Of a DNA stretch of 64,000 nt, positions 44,234-52,822 are shown piece after piece. A program made the translations under genes and the position numbers. The notes under the pieces are model-generated. The model saw only the letters and a list, made by a program, of their open reading frames with translations. It had not been told where the DNA came from and made no database searches. Source of the DNA: Cryobacterium sp. CG_9.6. GTDB taxonomy: Bacteria; Actinomycetota; Actinomycetes; Actinomycetales; Microbacteriaceae. How positions within the stretch are numbered: the first letter of the stretch is position 1; each line of letters starts with the position of its first letter. The stretch spans positions 1-64,000 of the forward strand of contig NZ_JARXUZ010000001.1 in assembly GCF_029893365.1 (NCBI RefSeq), in the 5' to 3' direction.

Positions 44234-45667
44234 CTAGATCAGGTACTGGCTGAGACCGCGTTTGATGTACCGGCCGTCACCCTTGGTACCGAGGTACTGG
44301 TTCTGGTCGATCACGACCTTGCCGCGGGAGAGAACGGTGTCGACGTGACCGTCGATTTCGTAGCCCTCCCAGGCGGAATAGTCCATGTTCATGTGGTGCG
44401 TCTTGTCGCGTCCGGCTTCCGGCAACCCAATCGAGGTGTGTCCGTTGGGGTTGTAGATCACGATGTCGCCGTCAGCGCCGGGCTGAATGACGCCCTTGGT
44501 GCCATACATTCCGAACATTCGAGCCGGCGTGGTGGAACAGACCTCCACCCAGCGTTCGAGCGAGATTTTTCCGTCGACCACACCCTGATAGAGCAGATCC
44601 ATGCGGTGTTCGACCGAGCCGATTCCGTTGGGGATCTTGGAGAAGTCGGTGAGGCCCATGTCTTTCTGGCCTTTCATGCAGAACGGGCAGTGGTCGGTGG
44701 AGACCATCTGAATATCGTTCGTGCGCAGACTCTGCCACATGTGGTGCTGGTGCCCCTCGGCTTTGGCTCGCAGGGGCGTGGAACACACCCATTTGGCACC
44801 CTCAAAACCGGGAGCGCCCAGGTTGTCTTCGAGCGAGAGGTAGAGGTATTGCGGACAGGTTTCCCCAAACACATTTTGCCCGTTGTCTCGTGCCTGAGCG
44901 ATCTGCTCCACGGCCTGTTTGGCCGAGACGTGCACAATATAGAGAGGTGCACCGGTGAGGTTCGCGAGCATGATCGCCCGGTGCGTGGCATCCTCCTCGG
45001 CCTGCCACGGCCGGGTGAGGCCGTGATAGATCGGGCTGGTGTTTCCGGCGGCAATCGCCTGCTGAACAAGCAGGTCGATCACGCTGCCATTTTCGGCATG
45101 CATCATGATCATGCTGCCGTTGGTGGCGGCCCGCTGCATGGCTTTGACGATCTGCCCGTCGTCACTGAGGAACACGCCCTTGTAGGCCATGAACAGCTTG
45201 AAGCTCGAGACACCCTCGTTCACGAGCTCGTCCATCGCGGTCAGCGAGTCATCCTGCACATCGGAGAGAATCTGATGAAAACCGTAGTCAATGGCGCACT
45301 CACCGGATGCCTTCTGCTGCCATTTCGCATACTGCTCGAGTACGTTTTCCCCCGCGTACTGCACCACGAAATCCACAATGCTCGTGGTGCCGCCCCAGGC
45401 CGCTGCCCGGGTGCCGGTTTCAAAGGTGTCGCTGGCCTGCGTGCCGCCAAACGGCATCTCCATGTGCGTGTGCGCATCGATGCCACCGGGAATCACGTAT
45501 TTGCCGCGGGCGTCAATGACGCGATCCACGTTGGTTTCCACACTGAAACCCAGCAGGGTGGACCCAGGGGCCAGCACCGCGGCGATGGTTTCTCCGTCGA
45601 TCAACACATCGGCGAAGGCTCGGCCCGTGGAATTGACCACGGTTCCATTCTTGATCAACGTTTTCAT
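44234..45667 (-). CDS. hydA: Dihydropyrimidinase/D-hydantoinase
   Basis: About 477 residues, amidohydrolase superfamily. Metal ligands are seen in DAHTHMEMPFGG (HxH), the carboxylated-lysine segment SSFKLFMAYKG, MMHAENGSVI, YIVHVSAKQAVEQ and STDHCPF (catalytic Asp). It opens dihydrouracil or dihydrothymine to N-carbamoyl-beta-amino acids. ATG 45665-45667 (MKTLIKNG) is preferred over ATG 45673 because of spacing from GAAAG. It is between beta-ureidopropionase (next pathway step) and the LLM reductase (proposed previous step). Confidence 0.93.
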   Translation of the reverse strand: MKTLIKNGTVVNSTGRAFADVLIDGETIAAVLAPGSTLLGFSVETNVDRVIDARGKYVIPGGIDAHTHMEMPFGGTQASDTFETGTRAAAWGGTTSIVDFVVQYAGENVLEQYAKWQQKASGECAIDYGFHQILSDVQDDSLTAMDELVNEGVSSFKLFMAYKGVFLSDDGQIVKAMQRAATNGSMIMMHAENGSVIDLLVQQAIAAGNTSPIYHGLTRPWQAEEDATHRAIMLANLTGAPLYIVHVSAKQAVEQIAQARDNGQNVFGETCPQYLYLSLEDNLGAPGFEGAKWVCSTPLRAKAEGHQHHMWQSLRTNDIQMVSTDHCPFCMKGQKDMGLTDFSKIPNGIGSVEHRMDLLYQGVVDGKISLERWVEVCSTTPARMFGMYGTKGVIQPGADGDIVIYNPNGHTSIGLPEAGRDKTHHMNMDYSAWEGYEIDGHVDTVLSRGKVVIDQNQYLGTKGDGRYIKRGLSQYLI

Positions 45668-45700
45668 CAGCATCCGCTTTCAGTCATGGGGCCGGGCGGG

Positions 45701-46564
45701 TTAGGGAGCGACCAGGGCGTCATAGGAGTCGGGGCGACGGTCACGGTAGAACTGCCAGGAGTTGCGCACCTCGCGAATCACACCCAGGTCGAGGTCGCGC
45801 ACGACGATCTCTTCGGTGCCGGTGGAGGCGATGTCTCCCACGTAGTTTCCCTGAGGGTCAACGAAGTACGAGCTGCCGTAGAAGGTGACGGCCTCGTCAC
45901 CGAATTCGGCGCTTTCGTTGCCAATGCGGTTGTTCGCGCCCACGTAGTACTGGTTTGCCACGGCCGCGGCGGGCTGCTCAAGTTCCCAGAGCCGGTTAGA
46001 CAGACCGGGCTTGGTAGCCGAGGGGTTGAACACGATTTCGGCGCCGTTCAGGCCGAGTGCCCGCCAGCCCTCGGGAAAGTGGCGGTCGTAGCAAATGTAG
46101 ACACCGATTTTGCCGTACTTGGTCTCGAAGACGGGGTAATCGGTGTTGCCGGGGCGAAAGTAGAACTTTTCCCAGAACTGCGGCAGGTGGGGCAGGTGGT
46201 GCTTGCGATACTTGCCGAGGTACGTGCTGTCGGCGTCGATCACGGCCGCGGTGTTGTAGAGCACACCCGGCTGTTCTTCCTCATACATGGGCAGCACAAT
46301 CACCATGCTGAATTCCGCAGCGAGTTTCTGAAAGCGCTCCACGAGCGGACCCGGAACCGGCTGTGCGTAGTCGTAATACTTGGAGTCCTGCACGATGCCG
46401 AAGTAGGGGCCGTGAAACAGCTCCTGAAAACAGATCACCTGCACGCCGTCTGCGGCAGCGGTCCGCACGAAGTCTTCGTGCTTCTGAATCATTGATTCTT
46501 CATCGCCGGTCCAGGTGGCCTGGGTGATGGCCGTGCGAACGATATTTCTCTGGTCAACGCTCAT
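45701..46564 (-). CDS. Beta-ureidopropionase (N-carbamoyl-beta-alanine amidohydrolase)
   Basis: 287 residues, nitrilase superfamily with the full Glu-Lys-Cys triad: Glu in VICFQELFHGPYFG, Lys in LGKYRKHHLPHLPQFWEK and Cys in VYICYDRHFPEGWRALG. It hydrolyses N-carbamoyl-beta-alanine or N-carbamoyl-beta-aminoisobutyrate to the beta-amino acid, CO2 and ammonia. It is the first gene of the minus-strand cluster and is divergent from a MocR regulator, with a 214-bp control region between. Confidence 0.92.
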   Translation of the reverse strand: MSVDQRNIVRTAITQATWTGDEESMIQKHEDFVRTAAADGVQVICFQELFHGPYFGIVQDSKYYDYAQPVPGPLVERFQKLAAEFSMVIVLPMYEEEQPGVLYNTAAVIDADSTYLGKYRKHHLPHLPQFWEKFYFRPGNTDYPVFETKYGKIGVYICYDRHFPEGWRALGLNGAEIVFNPSATKPGLSNRLWELEQPAAAVANQYYVGANNRIGNESAEFGDEAVTFYGSSYFVDPQGNYVGDIASTGTEEIVVRDLDLGVIREVRNSWQFYRDRRPDSYDALVAP

Positions 46565-46664
46565 AGTGGTGTTTCGCCTGTTCTCTAGGATCTTGTGCTT
46601 CAGGTGGGCGAATCCAACCGGAGGTGAAGCCCGGTCGAATCGTCAGCTGTCGTGATTGGTCCCG

Positions 46665-46728
46665 CTGGACTGCATTGTCCAGCTTTGTTATTATTTGACG
46701 TAAACATTTCAAATGTGTTTCTTTACGT
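46665..46728. promoter_or_regulatory. Inverted repeats in the MocR/ureidopropionase control region
   Basis: CTGGAC-TGCATT-GTCCAG (46665-46682) is a perfect 6+6+6 repeat. A second, ACATTT-C-AAATGT (46704-46716), is flanked by ACGTAAA (46698) and TTTACGT (46722-46728). TTGACG (46695-46700) may be a -35 toward mocR. These lie midway between the divergent starts at 46564 and 46779 and are plausible MocR binding sites. Confidence 0.5.
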
Positions 46729-46778
46729 GACACACGCGTTAATCATCCTGTCGGCCGATTCGCAGCGAGGCAAGGGAA

Positions 46779-48140
46779 ATGCACATCTTTGTGGCAGAAA
46801 TTGAACAGCGCACCCCCGCCGGGATTGCTGCGGCCGTGGGTCGGCTGATCGCCACCGGACGGCTCGCTCCGGCCGATCGGCTGCCCACGGTGCGTGATCT
46901 CGCGACCGAGCTCGGGGTCAGCCCGGCAACCATCAGCCACGCCTGGAAAGCCCTGGCCGCCGCTGGCCTCATCGTTTCGCGGGGTCGCAGCGGCACGTTT
47001 GTTCTCGACGCCGCCCCCAAATGGCTCCCGGCGCGCAGCCAAACCCTGGCCGGGCCGCTCGGCACCTCGCGCCTCGACCTCTCGCGCGGCACACCCGATC
47101 CAGAGCTGCTCCCCGCCCTCGGACCCGCACTCTCGCGGGTCTCCCAGCGGGCGGTGACCCCGAGCTATCAGGACCTGCCCGTGATTCCCGAGCTGCTTGA
47201 CGTGCTGCACGGCTCCTGGCCCTACCCGGTGGAGTCGGTCACGGTGGTCGACGGTGCCCTCGACGCCATCTCGCGAAGCCTCGACCAGATCACCCGATTC
47301 GGCGACCGGGTGATTGTCGAAAACCCCACGTTTCCGCCCTTCTTTGATCTGCTGGAACAGCTCGGTCTCGAGCGCGTGCCCGTGGATATCGACTCCGAGG
47401 GGATCGTTCCAGCCAGCCTCGCCATTGCCCTCCGGCGAGGTCCCGCCGCACTCCTACTGCAACCGAGAGCGCAAAACCCCACCGGTGCGTCGATGAGCGC
47501 CGCTCGGGCCGGGGAGTTGGCGCAGGTGCTTCACGCGAGCACGAGCACGCCCGTGGTGATTGAGGATGACCACTCCGGCGACATCAGCATCGCCCCCGAC
47601 GTGAGCCTCGGCCAGTGGATGCCCGACCGCGTGCTGCACGTGCGCAGCTTCTCGAAGTCCCACGGTCCCGACCTGCGCATTGCGGCCCTCGGCGGCCCGG
47701 CGCAGCTCATCGATCCGATCGTGGCGCGACGCATGCTGGGGCCCGGCTGGACCAGCCGCATGCTGCAGACGATCCTGCATGACCTGCTCACCAACAGTGA
47801 CAGCATCACTCAAGTGAGCGAGGCCCGGCGCCGGTATTTTGCTCGGCAGCGAGCCCTCACCGAAGAACTCGCCCGCCAGGGTCTCGTCGTCCCGCAGGCG
47901 GACGGCATCAACGCCTGGCTGCCCGTGCGGGATGAGCGCGACGCCATCGTGCGCCTGGCGGCATCGGGAATCCGGGTCGCTGGCGGGTCACCGTTCATGG
48001 CGGCCGAGGGCGGGCCGGCGTTCATTCGGGTGACCGCCGGCGCGTTGCCCGCCGACAGTGCACCGGTTGCCGCAGCCCTCGTGGCAGCGGCCAACCTCGA
48101 CGAGCCCGACATCCCCGTGCTCACCGCGCGCTGGGCCTAG
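46779..48140 (+). CDS. MocR-type GntR regulator with aminotransferase domain
   Basis: 453 residues. The N-terminal GntR winged helix (GRLAPADRLPTVRDLATELG, then PATISHAWKALAAAG) is joined to a class I aminotransferase-like domain with QPRAQNPTGASM and the PLP lysine in RSFSKSHGPDLR. MocR proteins sense PLP with an amino compound. Facing the beta-ureidopropionase gene, it may respond to beta-alanine or beta-aminoisobutyrate and switch on the pathway (inference). Ribosome site AAGGGAA is directly before ATG 46779. Confidence 0.9.
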   Translation: MHIFVAEIEQRTPAGIAAAVGRLIATGRLAPADRLPTVRDLATELGVSPATISHAWKALAAAGLIVSRGRSGTFVLDAAPKWLPARSQTLAGPLGTSRLDLSRGTPDPELLPALGPALSRVSQRAVTPSYQDLPVIPELLDVLHGSWPYPVESVTVVDGALDAISRSLDQITRFGDRVIVENPTFPPFFDLLEQLGLERVPVDIDSEGIVPASLAIALRRGPAALLLQPRAQNPTGASMSAARAGELAQVLHASTSTPVVIEDDHSGDISIAPDVSLGQWMPDRVLHVRSFSKSHGPDLRIAALGGPAQLIDPIVARRMLGPGWTSRMLQTILHDLLTNSDSITQVSEARRRYFARQRALTEELARQGLVVPQADGINAWLPVRDERDAIVRLAASGIRVAGGSPFMAAEGGPAFIRVTAGALPADSAPVAAALVAAANLDEPDIPVLTARWA

Positions 48141-48246
48141 TGCGCACGCGGCCTGCTACTCACGGGGTTACGCTCGATCCAGACCAGCGGTTGGTTCCCA
48201 CCGGCTGCGCTGACCCGAATCGGGTGAGCCACACGAGAGGAACTTC

Positions 48247-49257
48247 ATGAAAAATGTCACCGTACTGGCCGGAGGTGTAGGCGGTGCCCGCTTCACTCGT
48301 GGGCTGCTTGCACATCTCGCGAAGGCGCATCCGCTTGCCACCGTGACCGTGATCGTGAACACCGGCGACGACATGTGGCTCGACGGGCTGCGCATCTGCC
48401 CCGACCTCGACACCGTGATGTACACCCTCGGTGGCGGCATCAGTGAGGCGCAGGGGTGGGGCCGCGAGGATGAAAGCCGCCGCACGTCCGCCGAGATTGC
48501 CGCCTACGGTCGCGGCTGGTCGTGGTTCACGCTTGGCGACCTCGACCTCGCGACCCACATCGTGCGCACCGATCTGCTGCGCAGCGGCTCAACCCTGAGC
48601 GAAGCGACGGATTTTCTCTGCCGGCGCTGGCAGCCCGGCGTGCGCCTACTGCCGATGAGCGACCAGCCGGTGGAAACGCATGTACGCCTCGCCGCAGACG
48701 CTGATGAACACCTCGCCGGCGAACTTATGCACTTTGAGGAATGGTGGGTTCGGTATCGCGCCGGTATTCCCGTGACGGAATTTGTGCAGCGGGGCCTCGC
48801 CGATGCGGTCGCTGCCCCCGGCGTACTCGAGGCCATTGCCACCGCCGACGTGGTGATTCTTCCGCCGTCAAACCCCGTGGTCTCGGTGGGCACGATTCTG
48901 GCCGTACCGGGCATCCGAGACGCCCTGCGCGCCACATCGGCACGGGTGGTGGGCGTGGCACCCATCATCGGCGGCGCGGCCGTGCGCGGCATGGCCGACG
49001 CGTGCCTGCAGACCATTGGCGTGCAGACCTCGGCCCTCGCCGTGGGTCTGCACTACGGCGCCCGGTCGGCTGGCGGCGTGCTCGATGCCTGGCTCATTGA
49101 CGAAACGGATGCCGCGGCGCTGCCCGAGCTGGCGGCCGCCGGCATCCGCTCCCTCGCCGTTCCGCTGTGGATGCACGACGTGCCCACAACTGCGGCCATG
49201 GCGGCCGCCGCCCTCGCTGCTGCCGCCGGAGTGGGTGCCGCTGCCGCACTCGCGTAG
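48247..49257 (+). CDS. fbiA: 2-phospho-L-lactate transferase (CofD/FbiA)
   Basis: 336 residues. It transfers the activated phospholactate-type unit to FO to make F420-0 (or its dehydro form). Recognised by VTVLAGGVGGARFTRGLLAH at the N-terminus, then VNTGDDMWLDGLRICPDLDT and the phosphate-contact region LPPSNPVVSVGTIL. GAGAGGA precedes ATG 48247. It converges with cofC across a 60-bp perfect hairpin. It is clearly the F420 pathway enzyme. Confidence 0.95.
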   Translation: MKNVTVLAGGVGGARFTRGLLAHLAKAHPLATVTVIVNTGDDMWLDGLRICPDLDTVMYTLGGGISEAQGWGREDESRRTSAEIAAYGRGWSWFTLGDLDLATHIVRTDLLRSGSTLSEATDFLCRRWQPGVRLLPMSDQPVETHVRLAADADEHLAGELMHFEEWWVRYRAGIPVTEFVQRGLADAVAAPGVLEAIATADVVILPPSNPVVSVGTILAVPGIRDALRATSARVVGVAPIIGGAAVRGMADACLQTIGVQTSALAVGLHYGARSAGGVLDAWLIDETDAAALPELAAAGIRSLAVPLWMHDVPTTAAMAAAALAAAAGVGAAAALA

Positions 49258-49304
49258 CCGCTGCGGCGCCCCCGCGGCACTCCCGCGGCACTCATTCGCG
49301 TCGC

Positions 49305-49364
49305 GGCACTCGTTTGGTCGCCGGGCACGTGTTCAAACAGGTGCCCGGCGACCAAACGAGTGCC
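49305..49364. terminator. 24-bp perfect hairpin between convergent cofD and cofC
   Basis: Left arm 49305-49328 begins GGCACTCGTTTGG, the loop is 12 bases, and the right arm 49341-49364 is its exact reverse complement. The arms sit between two convergent stops, so a two-way terminator is likely, although no T-run is present. GCGGCACTC is also repeated three times at 49274-49311, and GTGCCCGGCG twice around the right arm, so the site may equally be a dispersed palindromic element. Confidence 0.65.
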
Positions 49365-49404
49365 CGGCGCGCCAGAACGGCCTGCCAGCACCGGCCCGCG
49401 GCCA

Positions 49405-50055
49405 CTATTGCGCGGCGGTTCCGGCCGCAGCCTGCAGAACCGCGCGGGAATGCGGGCCGAGTCCCAGCAGCAGCGCCAGCGCCAGGTCGTCGGACGTGTC
49501 CACGTCACGGCGCAGGGTGGAGTCCGCCGGCACGGCCAGCGGCACATACCCCGCGACCTCGTGTGCGGCCCGCGACCCGGGGCCAAACAGCAGCGCCGGC
49601 GGCAGGCCTGCATGCACGAAGAGCGCGGTTGTGCCCGTTCCGGCAGCGTCGGGCACCATCGACAGCGCGTGGGTCGACGCGAGATGCAGCGCGGCCAAGA
49701 AATCCTCGCGGCGCAGCGCGGGGAGGTCGCCCGTAACGATCACGCAGGGCACGCCGGGATGCTCCGCGCGGGCAGCCGCGAAGCCCTGTCTAATCGCCGC
49801 GTTGAGTGGGTCCGCCGCCGGCCCGCTCGGCGCCACCTCTTCGGGCACGGTGACCGCCCCGAGATCCTCCAGAGCAGCCCCGAGCACGGTGTCGCCGGTG
49901 ACGACGAACACCTCGAGCACGTCCGGTAGCCCCAGCAGCACCGAGACGGTGTCGAGCGCAAAGGCCTCGGCGAGCGCGGCCCGCTCCGGGAGCGCCCCCA
50001 GCCGGCTCTTGCCGCCCGGATTCCCCTTGGCCGGAACGACAACGATCCAGTTCAC
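49405..50055 (-). CDS. fbiD: CofC/FbiD phospholactate or PEP guanylyltransferase
   Basis: 216 residues, MobA-like nucleotidyltransferase fold. [14 protein letters not shown] at the N-terminus binds the GTP phosphates, and [19 protein letters not shown] carries metal-binding Asp. It activates 2-phospholactate or phosphoenolpyruvate with GTP for CofD; actinobacterial forms prefer PEP. The start overlaps the cofE stop by four bases, so the two are coupled, and it follows an F420 oxidoreductase in the same operon. Confidence 0.92.
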   Translation of the reverse strand: MNWIVVVPAKGNPGGKSRLGALPERAALAEAFALDTVSVLLGLPDVLEVFVVTGDTVLGAALEDLGAVTVPEEVAPSGPAADPLNAAIRQGFAAARAEHPGVPCVIVTGDLPALRREDFLAALHLASTHALSMVPDAAGTGTTALFVHAGLPPALLFGPGSRAAHEVAGYVPLAVPADSTLRRDVDTSDDLALALLLGLGPHSRAVLQAAAGTAAQ

Positions 50056-50861
50056 TCCGCGGTGTCCTCACTCAGCGCCGCCGCACGCCCGGCAGCGAAG
50101 CCCTCGGCATAGGCCTCGTTCGTGCCCAGCCGAAACATGTCGTTCTCGCTCGGGCGCTGCAGAGCGGATGCCCCGGCAAGCGTCAGCGCCCCCACCAGAT
50201 GTCCGAGGCCGCGCACGACGGCAACCGGATTTCCGCTGGTCTTGCCCTTAATGAGGTCTGCGGCGCCCGCAATCTCGTCGGCAACCGCCGCGACCGTCAC
50301 GTCAAGCTGTCGCCCCGAGGTGTCCGCTGTGCCGCGCAGGTCATCGAGCACGGCGAGGCCGGCCGCGCCGATCGCAATGTCGGTCTGGCCCTCTCGCCAC
50401 GCGCGCCCGGCGGTATCGGTGATGATCACGCCAAGGCGCAACCCCGTGCGCGCCCGCAGCGCGGTACACAGGGCGCGCGCCGAGGCATCCGGGTCGATGG
50501 GCAAGAGCAGCACAATGCCGTCGGGCGCATTGCTCGTGTCCACTCCGGCGGCGGCCATGATCAGCCCCTGCCGGTTTTCGACAATGCGCGTGACGCCGCC
50601 CGGATGCGCCCGGGTGGCCACCACCCGCACGGTCTCGTCGGTGATCGCCTGCTCCCGGTCGGTGGCCGCACGCTGCCGGCCCTCCGCCTTCGACACAATC
50701 TTGCTGGTCACGGCCAGAATATCGCCGTCAACCAGCCGCGACTGCGCCGCCTCGAGAATGAGCGCCCCGAGGTTGTCGCCGGCCACGATCTCCCCAAAAC
50801 CGGGCAGGGTGAACACCATCAGCGAGTCCACCGCGGTCACAGCCGAGGGCACGGGCGGCAC
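50052..50861 (-). CDS. cofE: Coenzyme F420-0:L-glutamate ligase (CofE; FbiB N-domain only)
   Basis: 269 residues. It adds glutamate residues to F420-0 using GTP. Visible motifs are [25 protein letters not shown] and [20 protein letters not shown]. Mycobacterial FbiB has a second, nitroreductase-like domain (about 200 residues) that reduces dehydro-F420; this protein stops before it, as archaeal CofE does. GTG 50859-50861 follows directly on the LLM stop (TAGGTG). The missing domain means the reduction step, if needed, is encoded elsewhere. Confidence 0.93.
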   Translation of the reverse strand: MPPVPSAVTAVDSLMVFTLPGFGEIVAGDNLGALILEAAQSRLVDGDILAVTSKIVSKAEGRQRAATDREQAITDETVRVVATRAHPGGVTRIVENRQGLIMAAAGVDTSNAPDGIVLLLPIDPDASARALCTALRARTGLRLGVIITDTAGRAWREGQTDIAIGAAGLAVLDDLRGTADTSGRQLDVTVAAVADEIAGAADLIKGKTSGNPVAVVRGLGHLVGALTLAGASALQRPSENDMFRLGTNEAYAEGFAAGRAAALSEDTAE

Positions 50862-51863
50862 CTAGCGAACGAGTTTCGGCAGCACCTGCGCGCCGAACAC
50901 GTCGATCCACTGACGCTGGTTCCGACCCACGTTGTGCAGGTAAATGCGGTCGAACCCAAGGTCAACAAACTTCTGAATGTACTTGCGGTGCTCATCGGGG
51001 TCGGCCGAGATGATCATGCGACCCTCAAAGTCCTCCGGGCGCACGAGCTTGGCAATCTGTTCAAACTCAAACGGAGAGCGGATGTCGGCCTTCGGAAACT
51101 TCATGCCACCGTTCGGCCACTCCCGCAGTGCGTTCGTCATGGCCTCTTCGTCGGTGTCGGCCCAGCTCATGTGCAGCTGCAGAACCTTGGGCATCGTGGA
51201 CGGGTCCTTCCCCGCATCCCGGGCGCCGTCGTCGAACTTGCCGAACAGCATCGAAATCTTCTCGAGCGGGGCGCCCACCGTGATGAGGCCATCGGCTTGG
51301 CGGCCGGCGCGCTTGGCGGTGACCGGGCCGGCCGTCGCCACGAGAATCTCGGGGGCCACCTCCGGCATTGTCCACAGCCGCGTGGACTCAAGCTTGTAAA
51401 ACTGACCCGAGTGCTTCACGTCTTTGCCGGCGAGGGACGCAGTGAAGAGCTTCGAAATGATCTCGATGGCTTCAAACATGCGGTTGATGCGCTCGGGGGC
51501 TTCGGGCCAGTAGGCACCCACGATGTGTTCGTTGAGCGCTTCCCCCGATCCGAGTCCGAGCCAGTGGCGGCCCGGATACATGGCGGCGAGCGTCGCGGAA
51601 GCCTGAGCCACCATGGCGGGGTGCCAGCGAAAGGTGGGTGCGGTGACGCCGGGACCCAGGTCACCCTTCGTGCGTTCACCGATGGCGGCGAGCACGCTCC
51701 ACACGAAGGAACTCTCTCCCTGCTGGGGAACCCAGGGTTGAAAATGGTCGGCCGCCATGACGCCGGTGAACCCGTGCTCTTCGGCGTAGGCCGAGAGGGC
51801 AACAGCCTCCGTGGGGGCGAACTGTTCCAACATGGCCGCGTAGCCAATCTGCAACTCCGTCAT
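50862..51863 (-). CDS. F420-dependent LLM oxidoreductase, G6P-dehydrogenase-like (FGD family)
   Basis: 333 residues from ATG 51861-51863 (MTELQIGYAAML), with AGGAAGG just upstream. Sequence features of the F420-G6PDH group include LSAYAEEHGFTGVMAADHFQ, AMYPGRHWLGLGSGEALNEH and HWLGLGSGE-type cofactor contacts, then ATAGPVTAKRAGRQADGLIT. It is the first gene of an operon with cofE and cofC. It may regenerate F420H2 from a sugar phosphate or alcohol, supplying reducing power to F420 enzymes such as the LLM at 43209. Oxidation of G6P itself is not proven by sequence. Confidence 0.86.
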   Translation of the reverse strand: MTELQIGYAAMLEQFAPTEAVALSAYAEEHGFTGVMAADHFQPWVPQQGESSFVWSVLAAIGERTKGDLGPGVTAPTFRWHPAMVAQASATLAAMYPGRHWLGLGSGEALNEHIVGAYWPEAPERINRMFEAIEIISKLFTASLAGKDVKHSGQFYKLESTRLWTMPEVAPEILVATAGPVTAKRAGRQADGLITVGAPLEKISMLFGKFDDGARDAGKDPSTMPKVLQLHMSWADTDEEAMTNALREWPNGGMKFPKADIRSPFEFEQIAKLVRPEDFEGRMIISADPDEHRKYIQKFVDLGFDRIYLHNVGRNQRQWIDVFGAQVLPKLVR

Positions 51864-51967
51864 CATGACCTTCCTGAGCATCGGTGGTCCTCACCATAAT
51901 GTCACCCTAGGGGCTTCGTCACCCGATACCCGGCGGGTTCACCCCCACGGGCGAATAGGCTGGAGGC

Positions 51968-52804
51968 ATGCGCATTGCCACCTGGAACGTTAACTCCATC
52001 CGTGCCAGAGTCGACCGCACCGTGGACTGGATGGTTCGCGAAGACATCGACGTGCTTGCCATGCAGGAAATCAAGTGCAAACCGGAGCAGTTTCCCACGC
52101 AGCCCTTCGAAGACGCCGGCTATGAGCTCGCCATCCACGGTCTCAACCAGTGGAACGGTGTCGCCTTCGCCAGTCGCCTCCCCATGACGGATGTCGTCAC
52201 CTCCTTCCCCGGCATGCCCGGCTTCCTGAAGGGTGCTGACGGACCGGACCAACCCCTCGAAGCCCGTGCCATGGGCGTCACGGTAAACGAGCAGCGGCTC
52301 TGGAGCCTGTATGTGCCCAACGGCCGCGCTCTGGGTGACCCGCACTACGACTACAAGCTGGCCTGGCTCGACGCCCTGCAGAAGCATGCTGTAGCCGAGC
52401 TGGCAGCCAACCCGCACCTGGCCCTCGCCATGATGGGCGACTGGAATGTGGCACCCTTTGACGAGGACATGGGCGACCCGAGCTTCATTCCCGGAGAATC
52501 AACCCACATCTCCGCGCCGGAGCGGGCGGCGTTCTCGGCCTTCGAAGCCGCCGGGCTGCGCGACGTGGTGCGCCCCCTGGTGCCGGAGGGCTTCACGTTC
52601 TGGGACTACAAGCGGCTGCGCTTTCCGCGCAACGAGGGACTGCGCATCGACTTCATCCTCGCCTCCGAGGCTTTCGCCGACCGGGTGACCGATGCCAGCA
52701 TCCACCGCAACGAGCGCAAGGGTGACGCGCCCAGCGACCACGTTCCCGTTGTCGTCGACGTCGATATTGACGGCGAAGACGACGACCGCCCCATGATCTT
52801 CTAG
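51968..52804 (+). CDS. xth: Exodeoxyribonuclease III
   Basis: 278 residues, EEP fold AP-endonuclease/3'-exonuclease for base-excision repair. Signatures are MRIATWNVNSIRARVDR, VLAMQEIKC with metal-binding Glu, GDWNVAPFDEDMG, FWDYKRLRFPRNEGLRIDFI and the final APSDHVPVVVDVD catalytic Asp-His pair. An AGGC site upstream is weak but ATG 51968 matches the family N-terminus exactly. It is divergent from the F420 operon and leads the ABM-domain gene. Confidence 0.94.
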   Translation: MRIATWNVNSIRARVDRTVDWMVREDIDVLAMQEIKCKPEQFPTQPFEDAGYELAIHGLNQWNGVAFASRLPMTDVVTSFPGMPGFLKGADGPDQPLEARAMGVTVNEQRLWSLYVPNGRALGDPHYDYKLAWLDALQKHAVAELAANPHLALAMMGDWNVAPFDEDMGDPSFIPGESTHISAPERAAFSAFEAAGLRDVVRPLVPEGFTFWDYKRLRFPRNEGLRIDFILASEAFADRVTDASIHRNERKGDAPSDHVPVVVDVDIDGEDDDRPMIF

Positions 52805-52822
52805 AGCCGGCCGAAGGACACC

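Noticed and set aside
44183..46495. Plus-strand open frame of 770 codons opposite hydA and beta-ureidopropionase
   Set aside because: Antisense to two enzymes with full catalytic motifs. No ribosome site or domain of its own.
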